A DNA stretch of 9,026 nt from Desulfobacteraceae bacterium. Lineage in GTDB: Bacteria; Desulfobacterota; DSM-4660; Desulfatiglandales; Desulfatiglandaceae. The translations under genes were made by a program, and so were the position numbers. Under the pieces are notes generated by a model that was given only the letters and a program-made list of their open reading frames with translations, was not told the DNA's origin and made no database searches. Numbering within the stretch: the first letter of the stretch is position 1; the number at the start of each line of letters is the position of its first letter. Positions 1 through 5,863 of this stretch are shown piece by piece. The DNA lies in assembly GCA_030612945.1 (NCBI GenBank), contig JAUWMY010000078.1, positions 1 to 9,026 of the forward strand, written 5' to 3'.

Positions 1-794
1 AGGACTTCTTCTAACTTTGAAAAATCAACAGCAGTCCTGATCTTAATATCTTTGAAAAGCTCTCCGGATATTTCTTTGACATCCAAAATCCGACCCACAG
101 GTAAGCCTTTGGGGAAAACGCCTCCAAGCCCGGAAGTGACAACGATATCCCCCACAGTGATATCGTTGGATTTGGCCACATAATCAAGCTTGCAGATTTC
201 ACTCATTAATCCTTTAAGCATACCTCTATCACGAGATCGTTGAACAAGGCAGTCGACAGCACTGTTTTGATCAATAATCAACAAAACCTTGGCGTAATTT
301 GATGAGACAGACACTACTCTGCCTACCACGCCAAAGGCATTCACCACCGGCATATCTAATCTTAACCCTGCCCATTTTCCTTTATCGATAATAACGGACT
401 TAAACCATCCGGTAGGATCCCTCCCTATAACCTGAGCAGCCAATACAGGCCGGTTGATCGTTTGTTTGAATTGGAGAAGTTCCTCGAGCCTTTCCTGGGT
501 GGCTAACAATTCCCGGTATCGGCTATTCGCCATCTTGAGCGCATGAATTTCATTTTTTAGCTGCGTGTTTTCGTGATGAACGTCTACCAAACGGAAATAG
601 TTTAACCACAATTCCTCCGTGCTTTTTGTAGTTTGTTTGATTAGCTTTTGAAAGGGAGCGGTAATTTCTATGACAAACTGTTCAGCAGGATTCCACGTGG
701 GTCCCAGGTCAGAATTGGACGAAAGCAAGAACAAAACAGCGCCAATAATAAAAACCCATAGCCAGATTGTGCGAAAGCCTGTTACACCTTTCAA
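1..794 (-). CDS. mreC: Rod shape-determining protein MreC (3' end cut off by window edge)
   Basis: MreC is the periplasmic scaffold of the elongasome; it links cytoplasmic MreB to MreD, RodA and PBP2 during side-wall peptidoglycan synthesis. The frame is open from a TTG at 794 to the window edge (264 full codons). A short basic N-terminus is followed by one membrane segment at about residues 10-26, a coiled-coil stretch at about 70-112 (LEELLQFK at its end), and then the MreC beta domain with family-typical strings such as VIGRDPTGWFKSV (122-134), GVVGRV (155-160), TSGLGGVFPKGLPVG (220-234) and VDFSKLEEVL at the edge. Probably only about 10-25 residues are missing. The TTG start is chosen because an in-frame TAA lies four codons upstream and AAGG sits 7 bases before it. 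It lies 122 bases downstream of mreB with no convincing promoter between, so it is probably cotranscribed. Confidence 0.95.
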   Translation of the reverse strand, partial: MKGVTGFRTIWLWVFIIGAVLFLLSSNSDLGPTWNPAEQFVIEITAPFQKLIKQTTKSTEELWLNYFRLVDVHHENTQLKNEIHALKMANSRYRELLATQERLEELLQFKQTINRPVLAAQVIGRDPTGWFKSVIIDKGKWAGLRLDMPVVNAFGVVGRVVSVSSNYAKVLLIIDQNSAVDCLVQRSRDRGMLKGLMSEICKLDYVAKSNDITVGDIVVTSGLGGVFPKGLPVGRILDVKEISGELFKDIKIRTAVDFSKLEEV

Positions 795-916
795 TGCTTG
801 CCCTTAGCTCCGCTTTAGTTTGCAATTGTGGCGCGCCCTTGCAGAAAAGAGTCCAATGCGTGCAGGTTGTAGGATTGATATCCGTGGTTCAAAGAAAACA
901 CTGCATCTTATGACCA

Positions 917-1951
917 CTACTTGACCGTAACTTGTTTCAGGATTGCTATATTGTCTAAGGTCATTCCAGAACCAAGGACTACCGTGGAAAGAGGGTCTTC
1001 AGTGATGGTTATGGGAAGCTTTGTTTCCTCTCTCAGCAGGATATCCAAATTCTTGAGTAATGAGCCTCCTCCGGTCAACACGATTCCCTTGTCCACAATA
1101 TCAGCTGCCAGTTCCGGAGGTGTTTGTTCAAGGGCAATGCGTACGGTCTCAATAATAGTCTCCACCTGCTCTGAAATGGCTTTCCTTATCTCATCTGAGT
1201 CTATAGTCAAAATCTTGGGAATCCCGGTCACCAAATCCCGACCCCTCACTTCAATTGTATCAATCTGATCACTGGGAAAGGCGTTACCAATAGTTGTCTT
1301 TATGATCTCTGATGTCCTGATGCCTATTAACAGGTTGTATTTTCTTTTGATGTGTTGAAGGATGGCTTCATCCATTTTATCACCGCCAACCCTGACTGAT
1401 TTGCTGTAAACTATCCCTGCCAGAGAAATGACCGCAACCTCTGTGGTGCCACCACCAATGTCAACCACCATGTTGGCCGTCGGTTCCGTAATTGGGAGCC
1501 CCGCGCCTATTGCCGCCGCCATAGGCTCCTCTATAAGAAACACCTCTCTGGCTCCGGCGGACTCCGCGGATTCGCGAACAGCCCTTTTTTCAACCTGAGT
1601 AATCCCGCTAGGCACACAGATAACGATACGGGGCCTTATGAGTGACCTTCTATGATGGACTATTCTTATGAAATGACGAAGCATTGCTTCAGTGATCTCA
1701 AAATCCGCGATCACGCCGTCTTTCATTGGGCGAATAGCCGTAATGTCACCCGGGGTCCGCCCAAGCATCATTTTGGCTTCCTGGCCCACTGCCAAAACTT
1801 TGTTGGCTCCCCTGCCGTCTTTTCTGACAGCCACGACAGACGGCTCACTCAACACAATCCCTTTGCCTTTCATATACACGAGGGTGTTAGCTGTCCCGAG
1901 ATCGATGGCTAAATCATTAGAGAATAAGCCAAATATGGGATCCAGAAGCAT
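917..1951 (-). CDS. mreB: Rod shape-determining protein MreB (bacterial actin)
   Basis: MreB is an actin-like ATPase that forms membrane-bound antiparallel filaments on the inner face of the cytoplasmic membrane and steers lateral wall synthesis. The 344-residue protein has the usual family length. It shows the phosphate-1 motif DLGTANTLVY (17-26), the phosphate-2 loop DIGGGTTEVAV (164-174) followed by RVGGDKMDEAI (187-197), and the adenosine motif GIVLTGGGSLLKNLD (289-303). The N-terminus (LLDPIFGLFSNDL) looks like the short hydrophobic membrane-binding segment of the family. The ATG at 1951 is preceded by a strong AAAGGAGGG ribosome binding site with about 6 bases spacing. It is the first gene of an mreBC operon that runs away from rpmH; a likely promoter is listed separately. 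Nothing odd is seen in the sequence. Confidence 0.98.
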   Translation of the reverse strand: MLLDPIFGLFSNDLAIDLGTANTLVYMKGKGIVLSEPSVVAVRKDGRGANKVLAVGQEAKMMLGRTPGDITAIRPMKDGVIADFEITEAMLRHFIRIVHHRRSLIRPRIVICVPSGITQVEKRAVRESAESAGAREVFLIEEPMAAAIGAGLPITEPTANMVVDIGGGTTEVAVISLAGIVYSKSVRVGGDKMDEAILQHIKRKYNLLIGIRTSEIIKTTIGNAFPSDQIDTIEVRGRDLVTGIPKILTIDSDEIRKAISEQVETIIETVRIALEQTPPELAADIVDKGIVLTGGGSLLKNLDILLREETKLPITITEDPLSTVVLGSGMTLDNIAILKQVTVK

Positions 1952-2007
1952 TATTCCCTCCTTTCGGCGAAATTTTTATTTCCCAGTTTATATTTAACTA
2001 TACATTA

Positions 2008-2034
2008 ATTATACCATATTATTTGAATTATCAA
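2008..2034 (-). promoter_or_regulatory. Predicted sigma-70 type promoter for mreB
   Basis: On the minus strand TTGATA (2034-2029) and TATAAT (2013-2008) are separated by 15 bases, and TGG stands directly before the hexamer, giving an extended -10 (TGGTATAAT). The spacer is shorter than the optimum, which the extended -10 could compensate. Transcription would start near 2001, leaving a leader of about 50 bases before mreB. Consensus match only. Confidence 0.6.
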
Positions 2035-2060
2035 TTATAAAATAACAATATGAATTTTTC

Positions 2061-2089
2061 TTGACAAAAAAAGCAATCCATGTTTTTAT
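2061..2089 (+). promoter_or_regulatory. Predicted sigma-70 type promoter for rpmH
   Basis: A perfect TTGACA (2061-2066) is followed after 17 bases by TTTTAT (2084-2089, 4 of 6 matches). A TG lies one base upstream of it at 2081-2082, which makes an extended -10. A shifted -10, TATAAA at 2087-2092, is also possible. The promoter would drive rpmH-rnpA and possibly the downstream cluster. It lies back to back with the mreB promoter in an AT-rich stretch. Confidence 0.6.
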
Positions 2090-2129
2090 AAATAATTGTT
2101 GTAATTCACACAGAAGGATCCAACTTACT

Positions 2130-2264
2130 ATGAAAAGGACTTATCAGCCCAGCAATATTAAAAGGGCAAGAACACACGGCTTCAGGGCAAGAATGCGTAC
2201 AAAGGCTGGCATAAATGTCTTGAAACGAAGAAGATCAAAGGGACGGAAACGATTAGCCGTATAG
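2130..2264 (+). CDS. rpmH: 50S ribosomal protein L34
   Basis: L34 is a small, very basic protein of the large ribosomal subunit that packs into 23S rRNA. The 44-residue product has exactly the usual length and the family pattern throughout: MKRTYQPSN at the start, RTHGFRARM in the middle (14-22) and a basic tail RRRSKGRKRLAV. The ATG at 2130 is chosen over a TTG at 2061 because the family always begins MKRTYQPS and because the TTG is part of the -35 box of the likely promoter. AAGGA at 2114-2118 is the ribosome binding site, at a slightly long distance of 11 bases. It is the first gene of the plus-strand cluster, 37 bases before rnpA, the almost universal pairing in bacteria. Confidence 0.98.
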   Translation: MKRTYQPSNIKRARTHGFRARMRTKAGINVLKRRRSKGRKRLAV

Positions 2265-2301
2265 ACACACCCTTTAATTCCAACCAGGTTACATTAGCCT
2301 A

Positions 2302-2652
2302 ATGGGGTCTTTTTCGTTTCCAAAAAGAATAAAAATATTGAATCGAGCTGACTATGTCAATGCAAATAGATCAGGGAGGCGCATTCATTCAAGACATTTT
2401 ACTGTCATTCTCAGACAGAACGGACTCGGCATTACGAGATTGGGGGTCATTGTAAGTAAAAAGACAGGAAACGCGGTCAAGAGGAATAGGGTCAAGCGCC
2501 TTATCAGAGAACTTTTCAGGCTTAATAAGTCCCGTTTCCCCCAAGGATATGATATTGTCATTGCAGCAAAAAAGGGTGCCAGCTATTTGGATCTCCGGAA
2601 AATCAAAGAGGAAATCGGGGAAATTATTTTTGACAAAATGCCCTTTATATAA
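2302..2652 (+). CDS. rnpA: Ribonuclease P protein component (C5 protein)
   Basis: RnpA is the protein cofactor of RNase P. It binds the catalytic RNA and the 5' leader of precursor tRNAs and assists maturation of tRNA 5' ends. The 116-residue protein begins with the typical FSFPKRIKILNRADY segment (4-18), has GVIVSKKTGNAVKRNRVKRLIRE (48-70) containing the conserved RNR-K-R RNA-binding helix at 61-66, and ends with a segment (YDIVIAAKKGAS, 83-94) typical of the family. No good Shine-Dalgarno sequence precedes the ATG at 2302 (only AGG about 13 bases upstream), so translation may depend on reinitiation after rpmH. Its 3' end overlaps the probable start of yidD by 23 bases. The gene order rpmH-rnpA-yidD supports the call. 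Confidence 0.95.
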   Translation: MGSFSFPKRIKILNRADYVNANRSGRRIHSRHFTVILRQNGLGITRLGVIVSKKTGNAVKRNRVKRLIRELFRLNKSRFPQGYDIVIAAKKGASYLDLRKIKEEIGEIIFDKMPFI

Positions 2653-2863
2653 GCTCAGATATGTGCCTATAGCCTTAATAGTTATATATCAACGATTTAT
2701 TTCATCTCTCTGGCCTCCTTCCTGTCGTTTTTATCCTACATGCTCAAACTATGCCCGCCATGCTATCAAAAAATATGGGATTTTGAAAGGGGGAGGTCTG
2801 GCGTTGATCAGAATCTCCAAATGTCACCCCTTTCATCCAGGGGGATATGATCCCCTTGTATGA
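2630..2863 (+). CDS. yidD: Membrane protein insertion efficiency factor YidD
   Basis: YidD is a small protein associated with the inner membrane that improves YidC-dependent insertion; its exact mechanism is unsettled. The 77-residue product from the TTG at 2630 matches the family: an amphipathic N-terminal helix (PIALIVIYQRFIS, 13-25), the motif CRFYPTCSNYA (32-42), a GILKGGG turn (50-56) and the C-terminal KCHPFHPGGYDP (64-75). Three cysteines (32, 38, 65) sit in the conserved places. The frame is open back to an ATG at 2549, but those 27 extra residues do not resemble YidD and lie entirely inside rnpA. The TTG has GGGGA about 8 bases before it, so it is preferred. It overlaps rnpA by 23 bases, which suggests translational coupling, and lies upstream of its functional partner yidC. 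Confidence 0.9.
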   Translation: MTKCPLYKLRYVPIALIVIYQRFISSLWPPSCRFYPTCSNYARHAIKKYGILKGGGLALIRISKCHPFHPGGYDPLV

Positions 2864-2918
2864 AGGATTGTGGCCTGCGTGATTATCATTATGCCTGTGG
2901 CGCCAAAACCCGCTAATT

Positions 2919-2969
2919 TTGTATTTTATATGTCAAAAAGCATACAATGTAGGATTCTGAGGGATCCTA
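2919..2969 (+). promoter_or_regulatory. Possible internal promoter with inverted repeat ahead of yidC
   Basis: TTGTAT (2919-2924) and TACAAT (2943-2948) are 18 bases apart; the -10 matches in 5 of 6 positions, the -35 only in its TTG. A perfect 6-base inverted repeat, TAGGAT (2950-2955) and ATCCTA (2964-2969), lies where transcription would start. This is compatible with an operator or a small leader hairpin, but it rests on pattern matching alone. Confidence 0.35.
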
Positions 2970-2985
2970 AAACAAGGTAGTTCAG

Positions 2986-4647
2986 ATGGAAAAAAGAACG
3001 ATACTGGCCTTTGCTTTGTCCTTCCTGGTACTTATTCTATGGTCATTCCTTTTCAACCCGAGTAAAGACCAGGTTTCAAAAAAAGGTGAAACCCCTGAAA
3101 CAGTTGCACAGAAAACTGTGTCGCAGTCTCCGGAAACTGCGAGCGCACCGCATGCTGCGATTTCCAAAACACCAGGGAAAACAGATTTTAAGTTGGCCCC
3201 AGAGACTGATGAAAAAGAGATTGTGGTCGACACACCCTTATACAGGGCCGTCTTTACCAATGCGGGCCCCACCATTAAAAGCTTTAAACTGAAAGAATAC
3301 CGTGAGTCCGTAGAGCCTGATTCACCCTTGATTGAACTTATCAATCTTCAGCAAGATAAGGCCGATTTTTTGATAATAAGCTTTGATGGGGCGTCTGCAA
3401 CCCAACTTGAAAAAACCATCTACCAGGTGGAGCAACAAAAAATACGGCTTGAATCAGATTCTTCACCTAAAACCCTGACTTTCCACTCCTCGACCTCCGG
3501 TGGGATTTCAATTAGTCAGACGTACCGCTTTTATCCGGATCAATACAGGATCGATCTCCATATCGATGCAGTCAATCAATCGGGGGAAATAGTCACGGGC
3601 GCCTTTGTCGCTGACATAAAGGCATTACCTCCCGAGGGTAAGCAGAGCTATTACTCTTACGTTGGTATCGTCCTGCTCCTGGACGACAAACTTGAAGAAG
3701 TGAAGATCAAAAAGGAATCCGAACCAAAAGATCTGGCAGGCCGGATAGGTTGGATGGCCTATGAGGACGATTTCTTTATATCAGCCGTTATCCCGGATGA
3801 ACCTTCAAAGGCAAGTTTTAAAGGGCGTCTATTGCCATCGGGCATATTGGAAGGCACCCACATGCCACCATCTATTTCACTACACCCTTCTGAAAGGTTC
3901 TCTTCCAGCTATACCCTGTACCTCGGACCCAGAGAACTTGGTATCCTGAAACAGCTTGGAAAAAATCTCGAAAGGGCCATTTCTTTTGGATGGACTGACA
4001 TAATTGCCAAGCCCCTTCTGTATCTCCTGAGATTTTTCAACCAGTACATAAACAACTATGGTGTATCTATTATTCTTCTCACAATCCTGATCAAGGGCCT
4101 TTTCTGGCCCCTGACACACAAAAGCTACAAATCCATGAAGGAGATGCAGAAACTCCAGCCCAGAATGGCCAAGATCAGAGAAAAATATAAAAACAACAAA
4201 GCACAACTGAACAAAGAAATGATGGGGCTGTACAAAACCTACAAGGTGAACCCCATGGGCGGGTGCTTACCCATGATAATCCAGCTTCCAGTTTTCTTTG
4301 CTCTTTTTAGAATTCTGGGTAGCGCCATTGAACTGAGACAGGCGCCTTTTATGCTATGGATAAAAGATCTTTCAGCCCCTGATCGCCTTTTCAACTTCCC
4401 GTTTAGTATTCCTTTCATGGAACCGCCTTACGGAATACCCGTTCTCACTCTTTTGATGGGCGCCTCAATGTTTCTGCAGCAAAAAATGACGCCAACACCT
4501 GGCGACCCGATGCAGGCCAAGATCATGATGTTCTTACCACTTATCTTTACATTTATGTTTATCAACTTCCCGTCCGGCCTTGTTCTTTACTGGTTTGTCA
4601 ATAATATTCTTTCAATAGGCCAGCAATACCGTATTCATAGGAGTTAA
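2986..4647 (+). CDS. yidC: Membrane protein insertase YidC (Oxa1 family)
   Basis: YidC inserts and folds inner-membrane proteins, alone or with SecYEG. The 553-residue protein has the Gram-negative five-helix plan. A first membrane segment lies at about residues 5-23, then a low-complexity linker (25-75) and the periplasmic beta-sandwich domain (about 78-330). The conserved Oxa1 core follows, with membrane segments near 357-377, 428-447, 483-497 and 513-541. Core signatures include QPRMAKIREKYKNNK (391-405), a cytosolic coiled hairpin, then VNPMGGCLPMIIQLPVFFALF (421-441) and FPSGLVLYWFVNNILS (528-543). The key positive residue of the hydrophilic groove, arginine 366 in E. coli, is lysine 370 here (LIKGLFWPLT); charge is kept. 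AAGG lies 8 bases before the ATG. It ends 24 bases before jag. A 122-base gap separates it from yidD. Confidence 0.98.
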   Translation: MEKRTILAFALSFLVLILWSFLFNPSKDQVSKKGETPETVAQKTVSQSPETASAPHAAISKTPGKTDFKLAPETDEKEIVVDTPLYRAVFTNAGPTIKSFKLKEYRESVEPDSPLIELINLQQDKADFLIISFDGASATQLEKTIYQVEQQKIRLESDSSPKTLTFHSSTSGGISISQTYRFYPDQYRIDLHIDAVNQSGEIVTGAFVADIKALPPEGKQSYYSYVGIVLLLDDKLEEVKIKKESEPKDLAGRIGWMAYEDDFFISAVIPDEPSKASFKGRLLPSGILEGTHMPPSISLHPSERFSSSYTLYLGPRELGILKQLGKNLERAISFGWTDIIAKPLLYLLRFFNQYINNYGVSIILLTILIKGLFWPLTHKSYKSMKEMQKLQPRMAKIREKYKNNKAQLNKEMMGLYKTYKVNPMGGCLPMIIQLPVFFALFRILGSAIELRQAPFMLWIKDLSAPDRLFNFPFSIPFMEPPYGIPVLTLLMGASMFLQQKMTPTPGDPMQAKIMMFLPLIFTFMFINFPSGLVLYWFVNNILSIGQQYRIHRS

Positions 4648-4671
4648 GCATAACATTTGGAGGTCACAATC

Positions 4672-5322
4672 ATGCAAGCTTTTGAATTTGAAGGAAAAAC
4701 TACCGAGGAGGCGATTGAAAATGCCTGTCGCCAACTCAAGCTCACCAAAGACGAGATCGACGTCGAAATCATTGAACCCGGATCCGCGGGGATTTTTGGA
4801 TTAGTAGGTGGCAGGAAAGCTAAAGTAAAAGTCACGACTACAGGTGAAGAACCGGAACCCGTCGAGGAGACAAACGGGGTCGCCATTGCTAAAGACGCAC
4901 TGGAAAATATCTTGACACTGATCCCCATGGAGGGAACCACAGTAAGCGCAGCACAAAACGATGGCACAATTGCCCTTAACATTGAAGGCGATACATCGGG
5001 GCTTCTAATAGGGCGAAAGGGGAGAACCTTGGACGCCCTGCAGTTTATCGTGAACAAGATCGTTAATAAGGCCCTGGAAAAGCGAACCCAGGTGGTTGTT
5101 GATTCTGAAAATTATCGTCAGCGAAGACGAGAGTCTTTGATCCAGATGGCCCTGAGGATGGGCGAAAAAGCCAAAAATATCGGAAAGCCTGTAGTCACGA
5201 ATCTTTTAAATCCCCATGACCGGAGAATCGTTCACATGGCCCTGAGGGACGATGAATCACTGGACACGAAAAGCCGGGGGGAAGGTATTTTAAAAAAGAT
5301 CCTCATCATACCTGAAAGATAA
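4672..5322 (+). CDS. jag: Jag/KhpB-type RNA-binding protein (Jag_N, KH and R3H domains)
   Basis: Jag (KhpB, also called EloR) is a cytoplasmic RNA-binding protein. In Gram-positives it works with KhpA and affects cell elongation; its role in this group is not established. The 216-residue product has all three domains: Jag_N at about 1-50 (FEGKTTEEAIENACRQL early on), a type-II KH domain at about 70-143 with the GRKG loop at 114-117 in LLIGRKGRTLDALQ, and an R3H domain at about 146-213 with the R-x3-H pair at R184/H188. A short acidic linker (59-67) joins the first two. The ATG at 4672 is chosen over an in-frame TTG at 4657 because a full GGAGGT lies 7 bases before it and Jag_N begins right there. 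It follows yidC by 24 bases, its standard place. A gap of 541 bases then precedes mnmE. Confidence 0.95.
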   Translation: MQAFEFEGKTTEEAIENACRQLKLTKDEIDVEIIEPGSAGIFGLVGGRKAKVKVTTTGEEPEPVEETNGVAIAKDALENILTLIPMEGTTVSAAQNDGTIALNIEGDTSGLLIGRKGRTLDALQFIVNKIVNKALEKRTQVVVDSENYRQRRRESLIQMALRMGEKAKNIGKPVVTNLLNPHDRRIVHMALRDDESLDTKSRGEGILKKILIIPER

Positions 5323-5347
5323 CGTAGGCGTTCACAGGTTCAGGGTT

Positions 5348-5364
5348 TCCCGCTGAAAGCGGGA
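5348..5364 (+). other. Stem-loop after jag without a U-tract
   Basis: TCCCGCT (5348-5354) and AGCGGGA (5358-5364) form a perfect 7-base stem with a GAA loop, 25 bases after the jag stop. The following bases are ATTAAGGG rather than a run of T, so it is not a standard intrinsic terminator. It could stabilise the 3' end of the upstream transcript. Confidence 0.4.
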
Positions 5365-5429
5365 TTAAGGGTTAGGGACAGGGACAAAATTGAAGACCCG
5401 AAGTCCTCGTAAAAAATACTGGTTTTGTC

Positions 5430-5646
5430 ACATAATTGCCAAATACCATGTTCCAGACCCGCCTGCCTCGCCTGTCATGTACGGAACGGGTATATCCCAA
5501 GAGGTCGGCAATGGCGGGCAGGTTTGTGGGGATGTGGAAGCGGCCGGTTTTCCCGTACAAAACGTTTACAAAATGACGTATGGTGATGAGAATGCAACCT
5601 TTGAACCCGTGAACGGTTACAAGATAACCTTATTTGTCTGTTGTCA
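5430..5646 (+). ncRNA. Candidate structured RNA resembling 6S RNA
   Basis: No gene fills the 541 bases between jag and mnmE, but this part can fold into one long rod. A closing stem pairs 5432-5445 with 5631-5644 (10 Watson-Crick and 2 G-U pairs out of 14). Inside it, ACGGGT (5486-5491) pairs perfectly with ACCCGT (5605-5610), GAGGT (5501-5505) pairs with ACCTT (5597-5601), and an apical stem joins 5522-5532 with 5551-5563. The 3' half contains ACCTTTGAACC (5597-5607) followed by GGTTACA (5615-5621), close to ACCTTGAACC and GGTTACAG of the 3' bubble of E. coli 6S RNA, the regulator that mimics an open promoter for RNA polymerase. Length and rod shape fit that family. Against this, the AAC-rich part can be read as an octamer repeat (5596-5619), and a rival GC-rich hairpin exists. 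No strong promoter is seen. Confidence 0.42.
5462..5522. repeat. GC-rich imperfect inverted repeat
   Basis: CCTGCCTCGCC (5462-5472) can pair with GGCGGGCAGG (5513-5522) through ten pairs with one bulged T; the inner part holds GGG-TATAT-CCC. This is a rival fold to the 6S-like rod. It may be the remnant of a dispersed palindromic element. Confidence 0.45.
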
Positions 5647-5863
5647 GTTGGCAGAAAAGATGGCCGAATACGTAAAGATAGGTGGCTGTGATCTTCCCCA
5701 TGGAAGGGGGTTATTCCGCGAGGCACTAGATTCACCTTTATGAGGTTTAATGTCAAATTACAAAGCTCAAAGCCCCAACCTTGATGTCAGCTCAACTCCT
5801 TCTTTATTTCAAGCGCTTCGTTACTCGTTTGTCTTTGTTTAATTCAACTTAATGTAACGGGCT
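5647..5863. other. Non-coding leader stretch before mnmE
   Basis: I find no convincing gene here. One small stem-loop, CTTCC-CCAT-GGAAG (5693-5706), is visible, without a T-tract. A 27-codon open frame from ATG 5660 to TGA 5743 exists but has no recognisable content. No well-spaced promoter boxes for mnmE are evident; the T-rich part at 5828-5850 has a TTGTCT and a TTTAAT that are not correctly spaced. Confidence 0.5.

Noticed and set aside
921..1268. 115-codon plus-strand frame opposite mreB
   Set aside because: Antisense shadow of a clearly identified gene; the same holds for the frames at 1652-1997.
2102..2110. TAATTCACA, one mismatch from a DnaA box, in AT-rich DNA next to rpmH
   Set aside because: A single imperfect box without a cluster and without dnaA nearby does not support an origin.
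5693..5706. CTTCC-CCAT-GGAAG hairpin considered as a terminator or riboswitch before mnmE
   Set aside because: Short stem, no T-tract, and none of the conserved motifs of the riboswitch classes I know are present around it.
5390..5743. 117-codon open frame on the plus strand in the jag-mnmE gap
   Set aside because: It starts with TTG without a ribosome binding site, its product is unlike any protein I know and has irregular composition, and it runs through the paired arms of the candidate RNA. Open frames on the other strand at the same place are equally long.
5660..5743. 27-codon frame starting MAEYVKIGG
   Set aside because: Too short to judge, no clear ribosome binding site, no recognisable content.
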